This document shows positions 31,016-43,529 of a DNA stretch of 64,000 nucleotides, piece after piece. Every line of letters starts with the position of its first letter. The stretch's first letter is position 1. The notes beneath the pieces are model-generated. The model made no database searches. It saw only the letters and a program-made list of their open reading frames with translations, and was not told where the DNA came from. Source of the stretch: Sacculina carcini (taxonomy: Eukaryota; Arthropoda; Thecostraca; Sacculinidae); the NCBI GenBank assembly GCA_916048095.2, contig OU696596.1, positions 3,281,195 to 3,345,194 on the forward strand, in the 5' to 3' direction. A program made the translations under genes and the position numbers.

Positions 31016-32542
31016 GTCTAATATTCCTATTGGATTTATTAACATTCGTTCCTGTCGCAATAAAACTACTCATCTCTGCCATATCCTATACCTCCAATCT
31101 CTTGCAATTTTGTGTCTTGTTGAAACCTGGCTCTTTGACTCCGACATTCCTTCTTTCTCCTCTAACATCCCAACAGGTTACTCCTTCCTGCACAAATCTA
31201 GGTCAAATACCAAGTCTTCTGGTGGTGGAGTGGGCTGCATTTTCCCAAAATCTCTACATGTATCAGTCTTATCTTTTCCGTCTCTTTGCTCTTTCTCATC
31301 CTTTGAATTCCTTGCTCTACAACTTTCACCGCCTTCTTCTCCGAAGTTCTGTATCACCATTATTTATCGCCATAATCATCTTGGCACTTGCTCTTCTTTT
31401 TTCACTGAATTTCCTATTCTCCTCGACTGCATCATATCCTCTTTCTCTAGTCGCTTTATTATCCTAGGCGATTTCAAATTTTGGGTGAATTCGCCTAGCT
31501 CTAATGTCCTTGCCTCTCAATTTCTAACTATCTTAGACTCTTATGGTTTGTTCTCTCCTGTTTCCTCGCCTACCCATATCTCCGGTCATTCCTTAGATAT
31601 TATCCTTTCCCATCGTCAGTCCTTACTACCGACAATTTTCCCTCCAATGTAACTGTCTTTCCTTCCGATCCTTCTTTTTCTGACCATAGTCTTCTTCTTA
31701 CCACTCTTCCTTGTCTCGCCTCGCTGCCTCCTCATACTCCTGCTTTGATTGCCTATCGTAACTTTAAATAATTCGATCCGATGCAGTTATACCTATTACT
31801 TGTTTCCTTATTACCTCTGCAAACGCTTTATTTCCTGAATCCTTCGGACATCTATCCCCACCTATCTTCTGCTTTATCTAAAATCAGTGACTCTTTGTTT
31901 CGTTTACTTATCCGTCGCAATACAACTAATTATCCTCCTTGGTTTAACCCTCAACTTCGTCTATTAAAAAGACATCAACGTTCACTTCTACGAATCTGGA
32001 AACGTACATCTCATCCATCTGATTAGTCTTCCTTCTCTGTTTCCCGCTCTTCTTATATCTCGGCCTTGTCTGCAGCGAAACAAAATTACTTCTCCTCCCG
32101 TCTCTCTTCTCTCTCCCGATCCCCTAAGTCTCTTTGGACAACTCTAAACTCTCTCACTGGCTCTCGATCTAACTCCTCTTTATCTAATCAAACTGCCTCT
32201 CAATTATCTTCTCATTTCACTAATAAAGTCCTAACTGTTCAATCTAAACTCCCCTCTTCTAATATCCCTGTTACACATACTTGTGTGTCTCTACAATTCA
32301 CTTCATTCTCGCAAATACATCTTTCAGATATTCTTACCATGATATCTTCCCTCAAAATTTCCTCCTTTCCGGCTGATCCTATTAATTTTAGAGCTATCTC
32401 TCCTTCAATATTTTCTCTTGTTCCTTATATATTACACCTCATTAACTCATCATTTCTTCATGGCCAATTCTTATCTGATAAACATGCCATCGTCCATCCT
32501 ATCCTTAAAAAACCTACATTAGCCAGAAATATGTCTCGCTAA
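31016..32542 (+). pseudogene. LINE-B ORF2: endonuclease and linker, truncated before reverse transcriptase
   Basis: 31016-31650 is the endonuclease with LVETW, GGGVGC and GDFK in place of GDFN. After a frame change near 31640 the next frame has FSDHSL, the last catalytic motif. A stop stands near 31768 and another frame change near 32030. 32066-32542 (YISALSAAKQNYFSSRLSSL, SLSQIHLSDILTMI-type text, HPILKKPT) is the region just before reverse transcriptase. The element is cut at 32540 by another repeat (atatgtctcgct...), also found at 52480. No RT palm motifs remain. Confidence 0.75.
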
Positions 32543-33099
32543 TGATTAAATCTTGCAAACAACGTCAATGTATCGTGTGAAATATTCAAGTAGGATAATT
32601 TACCTCACACACACACGCACACAAATACCTATCACATTACATTACGTAGATATTTATTTTACAAATAAAGCACGCATATTAAACCAACATCTACATTTCC
32701 GACTGTTATCTATAGTCTTATCTGTAATCTTATCTGTATCTGTGGTCTTATCTGTAATCTATAGTCTTCTCTGATCGTTTTGTCCTTCAATTCAAAGCTG
32801 ATGTGTTAGTATTTGTGGGCTACAGTGACAACACCATGTCATTATTTGTTATTGCTGCTGTTGTCGTGGATCTGTAAGATGATTAGCATGGTCTCAACAG
32901 CTCTGAAAGCTGTTCAGACAGCACACAATTAAATAGAGGTCTGACTTTGGCAAAATGAATTCACGAGCAGCCCCTCGGTATCCTCGGGAATCGTGGTACT
33001 TTCATGCGCTAATTTATGATAAATTTCAATATCATGCGCGAGTCAACGTTGCCCCTCAACACTCGGCCCCCTTCCGACTGAGGGGCGCGGGGTGTTGTT
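32543..33099. repeat. Linker repeat and composite repeat copy
   Basis: 32543-32690 matches 52480-52640. 32766-33099 carries gctgatgtgttagtatttg, a shortened middle, and the gagcagcccctcggtatcct part with the hairpin-like GCCCCTCA...TGAGGGGCGC. It ends where the foldback element starts. Confidence 0.65.
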
Positions 33100-33621
33100 G
33101 GGGTTACGACCGTTTTAGCCAACGAACTATTTTGTCCAAGCGCTCAGCGGTCACAATACGATGCGATGAATATCGACATTGGCTAAAATGGTACATGTGA
33201 GTGCATCTCACTTTAGTGACTGAAACTTAGGCGAGTGACCATCTTGGCCAATCTTTCCTCAGATGTATGTAGCTCAATGGCTTCCAAACTGCTGAACGAT
33301 TAGACAAATCGTTAGGCTGGGTTAGGTTAGGTTAGGTTAGGAAACTATAAAGAGCGTGCGAAATTTGCCAATGCAAATACACGATAAGGCCAATACGTCT
33401 TCGGATGTTACGTATAATCGTTCAGCAGTTTGAAAGTCACTGAACTACATACAGCTGAGGAAAGATTGGCCAAGATGGTCACTCGCTTAACTTTCAGTCA
33501 CTAGGTGTCAGATGCACTCACAACATGTACCATTTTAGCCAATGTCGATATTCATCGCATCGTATTGCGACCGCTGAACGCTTGGCCAAAATGGTTCGTT
33601 GGCTAAAACGGTAGTAACCCC
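33100..33621. mobile_element. Foldback MITE with ~100-200-bp terminal inverted repeats and central TTAGG run
   Basis: Left end GGGGTTACGACCGTTTTAGC; the right end is the inverse, GCTAAAACGGTAGTAACCCC. The arms stay complementary through tgcgatgaatatcgacattg and further inward to the gattggccaagatgg segment. The centre holds gggttaggttaggttaggtt. There is no open reading frame, so it is non-autonomous. Partial single-arm copies lie at 41550-41757 and 51031-51237. No clear target duplication was found, so the superfamily is undetermined. Confidence 0.85.
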
Positions 33622-33639
33622 GTGAGATAATCATCAGTG

Positions 33640-34015
33640 GTTGGTATTTGTAAGATATAGTGACAATATGATGGCGCTATTTTATTTTACTTTCTATTTT
33701 ATTTTACTTTTTTCTCTATTTCTCAACGAATAAACATCACACATCGAAATAAATAATACGATCATACTGGAAATTTTGTTTTCTTTAACACCGTATAAGT
33801 TTTAATTTTCCAGAGTGCATTGAAAAAAGTTACGGCGGTATGAAGTCAAAATGTCAAAGTCAAAAACACAAAATTTGCACTGAAAAGCCGATATATACCA
33901 ATATTATACCAATTTAACGGATATATTATACCAATTGAACGGATATATTATACCAATATTATACCAATTGAACGGATTTATACCAATATTCTTCTTGTGT
34001 GATCGTGTATGGTTT
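33640..34015. repeat. AT-rich repeat and short atataccaatt tandem
   Basis: ggttggtatttgtaagatat...tattttattttac matches 43538 and 51669. 33895-33990 is a tandem of variants of ttataccaattgaacggata. No gene seen. Confidence 0.6.
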
Positions 34016-34457
34016 AATTGTGTATTGAATGCGAGCCGGTCACACGCTCGCCGCTGATTGGATGTGGCGGTGGCGTGAGGCCTATGCGTGTGTGTGTTTA
34101 AAAAAAAAGTGTGTTTCTCACTCTTGTTTGAGAGATTGTCCTGTGCGGATGTGTTTTCGTGTTGCTCCTGCAATTTGCGTTTTCGTGGTGTTCAGTGTTG
34201 TGATCGTGGTTGAGGATTTCGCGGCTAGGTGCTATTTTGTGCCTGGTCCGACCCTTCGTGTGTGTGTGTGTGTGTTCATACACCGGCCGGCGTCTCTGTG
34301 CGTGGGCCGTGTGTTTGTACGCGCGTCTACCCGCCCGACCCCTCCTGCGTGTGAGAGTGCGTGTGTGTGAGCGTTCGTGTGCGTGTGTGTGTGTGAGTGT
34401 GTTTGTATGTGCGTCTGCCTGTGATTCGTCTCGATCGGTGATTTTATCGCACCCGTA

Positions 34458-35732
34458 ATGAGTGTGGTAAACAAACCAGCCGGACTCCAGCCCTCCCGTG
34501 CTGCCTCCCCTCCTGCCGGCACCAACTGTGGCGTGTGCGAAACGGCTGTCTCTGTCTCTGCACTGTGCCGCTCAAAATGCAGCAAATATGTGCACGTGAA
34601 ATGATCACGTCTTCCAAGATACGTCGTGCTGAACTTCTTCACGACAAGATGCGCTTTCACTTATGAGAGCTGCATTCTGGCTCGCGACTCGAACACAGCC
34701 GAGATGCGCACATGGCTTGACAGTGTTATCCACTCGTCACCCTCCGCCAAAGCCGATGAACAAGCCAAACAATTGGAAAAGCCCGCTGACAGTCAGTCTC
34801 TGCAAGATCTGACTAAGACTGTCGACGAAATCAAGCTGCAGCTTCAACTGGTCTGCAAGCAAAAGCTGTCGTCTCCGCTTCTTCCTACGCCGCCATCTCT
34901 CATTCCAACTCCTCCATCTCTCCTGCCAACTCCCACTTCTCTCCTGCCAACTGCGACATCGTGTGTGGTGCAGCAACCGCGCACATATGCAAAAGCAGTA
35001 TCCCGCGAGATCATTGTGAAGTCTTCCGATGAAGTCGCGGTGGATTCCAAGCGCGTGTCAGAGGCACTTCAATCTGTGCCAGTGCTGGGTATGACGACCA
35101 CCAAGCGTGGTGCTGTCAAGGTTAAATTGCTAGACAGCAAGACTGTTGGTCACGCCTTGAAGGCCAAAGATGTGAGCCACTTGAAAATGTCGTGCCCTGG
35201 CAAAGTTCTGCCAAAGTTGACAATCACATCCGTCAGCTCTGACATTGCCAAAAACAACATCACCGGATTTGTCAGCAGAAAAAACAGCCAGGTTGAAGCT
35301 GCAATCAACCGCGCATCTGACTTTCGTGTGCTGTTTTCAAAGAATTCATCGGAGCACACCAAAACAATTGTTGTGGCTGTCTCCCCTACAATCCGTGACA
35401 TCATCATGAAGTCCGGATTCGTCTACTTGGGCGACAGCAGATGCCTGGTATACGATCGCTTCTGGGTCACGCGCTGCATCAAATGTCAGCGACATGGTCA
35501 CAAGTCTGACAAGTGTAGAGCCCAGGAGGCCACTTGTGGGTGGTGTGCTGGAAATCACACTACCAAGTGGTGCCCGGCGAAGAATGCCCGCAAGTGTATC
35601 AACTGTGCACGTGCGGGTCGTGCGAACGTCGGCCACACGTCATTCGACCCGTCGTGTCCTTGCTTCACGTCATTGATGACTCATCTGATCAGCCGCACTC
35701 AGACCGTCGATGATTCCATCTCGGAAAACTAG
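34458..35732 (+). pseudogene. LINE-C ORF1 with premature TGA at a PHD-finger cysteine
   Basis: ATG 34458 opens MSVVNKPAGLQPSRAASPP, aligned with LINE-A ORF1. In the PHD-like finger, at the position of LINE-A Cys49 (HVRC), this copy has HVK followed by TGA at about 34602. The frame is then open to 35732. Downstream are Pro-rich tandem units (SLLPTP type), the RNA-binding region and three Cys clusters (CIKCQRHGHKSDKC, CGWCAGNHTTKWC, CINCARAGR). Apart from the stop the protein is complete. TGC to TGA is a single-base change, so this is probably a recent lesion. Confidence 0.82.
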
Positions 35733-35769
35733 ATGTGACTGCCGGCCTGACTGATTGTGCTCAGCAGTC

Positions 35770-38752
35770 GACTTCGGAAAGAGATGCTTGATCTTCAGTT
35801 CTGCTTCCTTCAATCAGCACTTCATCCGCTGATAAGTATCTTTCTTCTCTCTCTGATTCATTTTCTATTATTTCTCGTTCTAAATCTAATAATGAAATTG
35901 GTTTATTAAAATGTGCTTCCTTGAATTTTAGGTCTATTAGGTCTAAAATATCACTTTTTGCGTTCATCCTTCCTAAGTATGATATTTTTCTGGTTATTGA
36001 ATCGTGGCTCTCTGTGGCTGAAATATCCTCATTTGACCGCTCTCTTCCTGCTGGCTACTCAGCTTTTCATAATTGTCGCCCTATGAATGTATCTAATCCT
36101 ACTAAATGCTCTGGCGGTGGTGTTTCTATTGTCTATAATTCTAACATCATTAATGCCTATCTATGTAGTGTAGAAATTCCTATTAAGTCATTTGAATACA
36201 TCTGCTGTAAAGTAATAGGGAAAAATACTCTTCCTGTATGTATTGTCAACATATATCGTCTTAATTCTGTCTCTTCTTCAATTTTTCTTGATGAGTTTTT
36301 TTCTCTTCTAGACACACTTCTTCCATTTTTCTCTTCTAGGATAGTGATTTGTGGTGACTTCAACCTTTGGGTTGATGCTCCCCATCTCAAGTCTTGTTAT
36401 TCTGTTTTTACAATTAATCGATTCATTTGGTCTTTGTAATCATATCTGCTGCCCTACTCATGTTCACGGTCACACACTTGATCTCCTCCTTTCTTTTTCC
36501 GATTCTACTATTCTTATTAGAGATCTCACTGTCTTTCCTATTGATTCCTTCATTTCTGATCACTCATTAGTTGAATTTTCTGCCCGCCTCCCTATCACTT
36601 ACAAATCTCCCAAACTTATTAGTTTCTCGGATTATCGTTACGCTGATTTGGACTCTCTTTATGTCAATATGCACTTGTCTTTTGCTACTGAATGTTTCGT
36701 TCATATGCCACCTAATTCTCTCTTAGGATACTTCAACTCATCCCTCGATTCTCTCAAATCAACCTTTATTCCTGTTAAAGTCTTCCGTTCCACTAATACT
36801 CGCTGTCCTTGGTTTAACAGTGATATTAGATATTCAAAAACCTCCCTGCGTCGTCTATAACGCCAATGGCGTTGTCTCAGGACTGACTCTTCGTGGCAAT
36901 TTTTCTGTTCTGCCCGCCGTCATCATCATCTTCTTTGTGGTTCCACCAAAAAATCTTACTATAATTCTAAAATTTCTTCCTGTCTCAATTCTAAGAAACT
37001 TTGGAAGCTTTTTGACAGTATTTTAGGTAATTCCCGTAGTCTTGTTTTCCCAGAGTCTGCTTCTGATCAGTTACCTTCCATATTTATGAATTTCTTCCAG
37101 TCTAAAATCGATAAGATTCGCTGCTTGTTCCCTGCTGCTCTACCATTATACTCTCCGCCCTTACCCTCCTCTGTTATTCACTCTTTTACTTTAGTTACCC
37201 TTTCTTACTGTAGAACTATTTTATGGCATGTTAAAATCTATTCTTCATCTCTCGACCCCATTGATCTTTCCAGGATTCCTCACTCCATTGAATTGCTCCT
37301 TCCTTTCTTAGCTAATTTCATCAATGCTTCTTTCACTCTTGGGGAATTTCTTGCATCTAAAACTGCCAGTATTCTACCTATACTTAAGAAATCTGGTCTG
37401 GATTCTAACACGCTTTCTAACTATCGACCAATCTCTAGAATTCCTTGGCTGTCTAAGGTTCTTGAAATGGCTGCCTACATACAGATATCTGAATATCCTG
37501 AATCTAACAATTTGTTTCTACCTGAGCAGTCTGGCTTCCGGCACTTTCACTCTACTGAAACTTCTCTAAATTTTATCTATGATTCTATTCTCAAATCTAC
37601 TCTCTCTGGTAATGATGTTCTACTTATACAACTAGACTTCTCTGCTGCATTTCACACTGTTAATCATCTGCTTCTTATTGATACTCTGTTAGATTTAGGC
37701 ATTAGCGGCACAGCTCTCTCTTTCTTTCGCTCTTATCTTTCTGATAGACTTCAGTTTGTTTCTACCTCTGCTGATTCTTGTAGTGAGGCTTGCCCACTAA
37801 CTTGTGGTGTACCTCAAGGCTCTGTCTTAGGCCCTCTCCTCTTCAATATGTATCTTACCTCTGTAGGGAAAATTCTTCGTCGTCACGATGTGTCCTTCCA
37901 AATATTCGCTGACGACATTCAAATCCTTCTCTCGTCTGAGTCTATTTCTCACTCTTCAGTCAGTAACATCCTATCTGATATAGAAAAGCGTTCACTCGTC
38001 ATCTCAAACTTAATCCTGATAAGACTAAGTATATTCGCTTCCCATCTTCTAATAGTACTACTTCTCTTAGTATACCTCTATCCTGCTATGTACGTAGTCT
38101 TGGTATCATACTCGATAACTCTCTTTCTTTTGATCCACACATATCTGACATTATCAGGTGCTGTAACTATCAACTTAGGCGTATCTATTCCATTCGTAAA
38201 TATATAACCATCTCTGCTGCCTTTAAGTTAGCTAATTCATTCATCTTTAGTAAAACTCAGTACTGCTGTTCTCTTCTACTATCTTTCAACCACCGCCAGC
38301 TTAGGAAATTTCAATTTATTATTAATATAGCATGTCGTATGATATTTAATCTTCATTCGGGTTCTCATGTATCCTCTTCTTTACAAAAACGTAGGTTACT
38401 TCCCATTAAGGCACTTGTTGAGTATCGTATTTGTTTAATTATTCATTCAGCTCTTCATCTTCGTGAGCCTGCGTATCTGTTTGACCTTCTGTCTTATAAA
38501 ACCTCATCTCTTTCTCTTAGGTCTTCTAACGATCCTTTTCTGCTAGTTGAACCTTTCTTTCCTTCTAGGCATTCTCACTACAATCGTTGTTTCTCTATCT
38601 TAGGACCTCGTATCTACAATAGGCTTTCTCCCTCAATACGCTCAATAAAATCTCCATCTCTTTTCAAAAAACATACTAAAATTTTCTTTCTCACCAAGTC
38701 TTATTACTGTCTTAATAATATTGTATATATTAGTACTGAATATAAGGTCTGA
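35770..38752 (+). pseudogene. LINE-C ORF2: endonuclease and reverse transcriptase with frameshifts
   Basis: 35921-36439 holds the endonuclease (MNFRSIRSK, VIESW, GDFNLWVD). 36351-36860 continues in another frame with FISDHSLVEFSARLP. 37086-38207 holds reverse transcriptase: LSNYRPIS, QSGFRHFHSTET, LDFSAAF, GVPQGSVLGPLLF and FADD (near 37905). 38339-38752 is the usual C-terminal region (REPAYLFDLLSY, ILGPRIYNRLSPSI). At least three frame changes separate these parts, so no full protein can be made. The FADD box in place of YADD occurs in functional LINEs. Confidence 0.82.
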
Positions 38753-39519
<767 letters not shown>

Positions 39520-39659
39520 CCCGTGTGTCACGGTGTGAGTCTAGGAAACTTGTTCGAAGGGTGGTAATGTTGCGACCTCTGGCAGGCGCGCGCCTATCTG
39601 TCATACATTTTTACTTTTTGAGTTTTGTTACATAAAGGTTTAGTTATATATGTTTGATA

Positions 39660-41480
39660 CAATTCCTCAAATGTCAAATGTGCACTTGCGATTACACAGG
39701 AATATACACCGATTAAATTTCACTGAAGCCCAATCACAATTAAGAATGCATCATATTAGCTCCAAGCATGGATGGTATGGTTTTATTGCGTACAGTTTAA
39801 TTAATGCTACACTATACTGAATATAAAGGCTTTTTGTCCTCAATATTTACACATGAATTGTTCCGCACGACGGGCGGGTAAAATGCCACTGGGAACAAAG
39901 TAAACTACTGAATTTTTCTGTGTAATTCAAATGATTTAATTTCAAGTTGCATAAGCATATGAGTTGCAATATCATGTAATGTCAACTATATGCATATGCT
40001 ACTTTAGCGGAAGCACTAATCTAGAATTATAGAGACGACAGAAAGTAGCATTGTTTTGATAGTGTTACACTTCTGAATTACTACACACGAAGGACGGGTG
40101 TGAATTTGAGCAGTGTTGAGAGAAGAAACTGTCAATAATTAAAACAAGAGTTTACCAATTTTTATTTTCCTATTGGATAAGCTTTTTGCTTTTTGATTCA
40201 TTATATTTCATTAATAGTTCCGCACGACGGGCGGGTTTATATACGAGGCTGTTTGAGGGAAAATATTTTGCCACATCTAAAAAAAACATTCATATTTAGA
40301 CTTTTCTATTGTTTTAGACTTTTTATGGGTTTACTTTTTCTTTTTTAATTTCTAATCGTTTTTTTATTAATTCAATATTTATTTTACTTTATTTATAGTT
40401 CTGCACAACGGGCGGGTTTTGATGCTAGATGGTGATATTAAGTTATAAATATATTTTTAAAACATTATGATACAAAAGTTAAGTCACTTTTCATTGTTTT
40501 GAGTCTGAGTTCTGAATAATTCAGCACGACGGGCAGGTCTAAATATGAGGCGATTTAGGCAAACTATTTTGTCAAAATATTATAAAAATATAGAAATTTA
40601 GACTTTATATGGGTATACTCCATTCATTTTAAATTCATATTCCTTTTATCTTATGAATTGAATACAAATTTAATAGTATGAATTGTTCCGCACGACGGGC
40701 GGGTTTACATGCTAGCATATTCATTGTTTGTTACGTGGTTGTGTTATAAATTATTCCGCACGACGGGCAGGTTCATATATGAGGCGGATTAATGTATGAG
40801 TATATGAGGGATAATATTTTGTCAAATTTAAAATAAATCTATTCAGATTTAGAGTTTTTTATTGGTGAACGTATATACAGGATACATTTTTTGCCTTTTT
40901 ATTTGTATTCAATTTATTTTATGGATTGAATATGAATTTTACTTTATGAATTGTTCCGCACGACGGGTGGGTTCAAATATATATATATATATATATATAA
41001 GAAATTATCAGTCTGCGAGTGCGTATGTATGCTTGAATATGAGGTGACCTAACTGCGCGGGCTCAATGGTATAGATCAGGGGCTTCAAACGTAAACGAAG
41101 CGATGGATCATTTTTATGAAATAAAAATGTCCCGCGGGTAGCAACTATAGACAACATGACGTTCAATTTAACCGTATTGAATGAATTCATATACAAAACT
41201 AACGGATTCGACTTCAAGATCCAGAACGGATCGTGTTCGAGTTCTGAATTATTCCGCGCGTCGGGCGGGTTTAAATATGAGGCGGATTGAGGGAAAATAT
41301 TTTGTCAAACAAAAAGAGAAAATGATTAAATTTAGACTTTTCAATTGAATACAATTTTATGAGTGTGCCCTTTTTCATATTTAAATTTTCTATATTTTTC
41401 ATGAATTAAACATGAATTTCATTTAAAGAATTGTTCCGCACAACGGGCGGGTTTTAATGCTAGTTTATGATAAATTTCAA
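39660..41480. repeat. CGACGGGCGGG-core array 2
   Basis: Cores at about 39859, 40080, 40217, 40399, 40521, 40685, 40756, 40953, 41253 and 41432, in the same order and with the same unit types as array 1. (AT)n sits at 40976-40999 within it. From about 40165 it is nearly identical to array 3 at 49643. Confidence 0.75.
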
Positions 41481-41960
41481 TATCATGCGCGAGTCAACGG
41501 TGCCCCTCAACACTCGGCCCTCTTCCGGCTAGGGGGGCGCAGGGTGCTGTTGGGGTTACGACCGTTTTAGCCAACGAACCATTTTGGCCAAGCGCTAAGC
41601 GGTCGCAATACGATGCGATGAATATCGACATTGGCTAAAATGGTACATGTTGTGAGTGCATCTGACATCTAGTGACTGAAAGTTAAGCGAGTGACCATCT
41701 TGGTCAATCTTTCCTCTGATGTATGTAGTTCAGTGGCTTTCAAAGTGCTGAATTACTAACATATTTATTTATCAATTACTGACATATTTATTTTTCCTAT
41801 GTCAAATCACAATTATCATTCTTATATATTAAATATAATGACAACTGCAATTCATATTTCTTGTTATCAATTTTAGTGAATAAAAATTATATAAAAAACC
41901 GCAGGTCACCTGATGATATTTAGACGAGTAAATAAATGCTGTGGTATAAGCTGTGATGTA
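40165..41960. repeat. Duplicated block, left copy
   Basis: Nearly identical to 49643-51440, offset about 9477-9481. It includes array units, the gagtcaacggtgcccctcaa piece and one arm of the foldback MITE. Similarity falls off sharply on both sides. Confidence 0.8.
41550..41757. repeat. Single arm of the foldback MITE
   Basis: ggggttacgaccgttttagc through gatgtatgtagttcagtggc matches the left arm at 33100. The other arm is absent. The twin copy lies at 51031-51237. Confidence 0.75.
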
Positions 41961-42957
41961 TGTTATAACAGTGGTTCAGTATAATTACTTGAATCTTCCT
42001 GCGGTGCAGAAGCTGTTGTTAAAATATATCAGCAATAAATTACTATTCAAAATATGTTACTAGTTGTCAGTTCAGAGCAGCGCATTTCTAGGCGAGTCTT
42101 GTCAATTTTTCCTGCTGACAACCAGTTTCCTCTCTGTACAAACGCCATGTGGTCTCATATACGCTTTGATTATTATTATTATTAATAATTACAGGCAAGT
42201 TCACTAGAAAGAGATGAGCGCAAGCACTATTATCACCATGCGGTGTCCTCAAGTACCGTAAACTGACCAAAAGATACAGATAGTTTGAGAAAAACGAGTT
42301 TAGTTAATGTGTGAGCCCATGCACAACCCAAGCGAAACGCTTACATCAGAGCAGATGCATTGTCGACAAATTGGCAAATTCGGCGACTAAATTGGCTTGA
42401 CCACTGTTTTCACTCGCTTGGCTACACACCCCACAAGATTTAAAGTAACATTTGTTCGACGGCTCACTTCTTGTTAGCCAACGAGCATTTAGTAACACTT
42501 GCACCAACTCCAACACTTGCTCGCACTTTACTGCTCGTGTTCTGTATATTTTCTCTATATCGTCTGTATCGTTCAATTTAGACAATTGGAATAATTACGA
42601 TTATAATTATTACTGGGAACAAAATGAGATTCTTTATCCAAATTGTGTGTTGCAATTTTTCGGATAATCAGTAGCAAAGCATAGTAATGAAAACTGAATG
42701 ATATCTCTATTTAAGCTAAACGTAATGATAATTATCAGCACCCGCACATAATACTATGGCTATTACTACTATCTCGTTCAGTACAATTTCGCAACCCAGT
42801 GATATTCAGCCGAGTAAAATAATGTTGTGACATATTCTTTAATGCAAGTTATAACAGTGGTCATTCTGTATAATGACTCGGATCTGTGAAAATTCGTGAG
42901 CAAAAAATAATTACACAACATCACTAATAAATATTGCTATTGATGTCATTATGCACA
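41961..42957. repeat. AT-rich interspersed repeats, no gene
   Basis: 42055-42530 matches 4430-4920. The rest is AT-rich with no supported gene. Confidence 0.55.
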
Positions 42958-43165
42958 GGATCAACATCAATGTACTAGTACTTGTATAAGTACTGGTATA
43001 TTGATGTACTTACATTTTATATTGTATAGCACTAGCACTAGTATATTGTATTGTACTAGTATATTTATGTACCAGTATATTGATGTACTAGTATATTCAT
43101 ATACTAGTATATTGATGTACTAGTATATTTATATGATATAAGTACTTGATATAGAGTAACAAAAA
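42958..43165. repeat. Minisatellite of palindromic TACTAGTA words
   Basis: About eight irregular copies of gtactagtatattgat, with some copies varied to accagtat or atactagt. The palindrome TACTAGTA is the shared core. Confidence 0.7.
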
Positions 43166-43529
43166 CCACTAATTCGCCAACTAACTAGCCTAATAAATAA
43201 TAAATCTCAATTATTAATCAGTAAATAACTTGCCTAATAACTAGAAAATAATAAATATCTATCATTTTCCATCTTAATAGAATTATCTGCTTATACCTGC
43301 TTCACGCACCTACAGTAAGAGTAACTTTCCGGTTTTTAACAACTTCTCTATTCTTCTATGTCCATACTAGATCTTGTTGAAGTGAAAACATGATGCAATG
43401 ATATTCAGTGTCCACAACCAGCCAAATGAAACAATTAATCATGCATCAAATTGTTAGTATTTAGTATACAAAAATAATTAAAGTTGACCAATACAGTGGT
43501 GCACTAGGACAACAAGGCAGTGAAATAAT

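Larger units (their letters stand above)
28117..31545. repeat. Tandem segmental duplication, copy B
   Basis: Near-identical to 24688-28101. Differences seen include one base near 28785 (ggtcactcgc versus ggtcagtcgc), one near 30444, one near 31514, and a longer (GT)n at 29926-29976. Beyond 31545 LINE-B continues on its own, showing that copy A is the truncated one. Confidence 0.88.

Noticed and set aside
34599..34604. TGA read as an amino acid (variant code or selenocysteine)
   Set aside because: TGA is used as a real stop at the ends of several frames here (for example gag 24002-24004), and one mutation explains the case.
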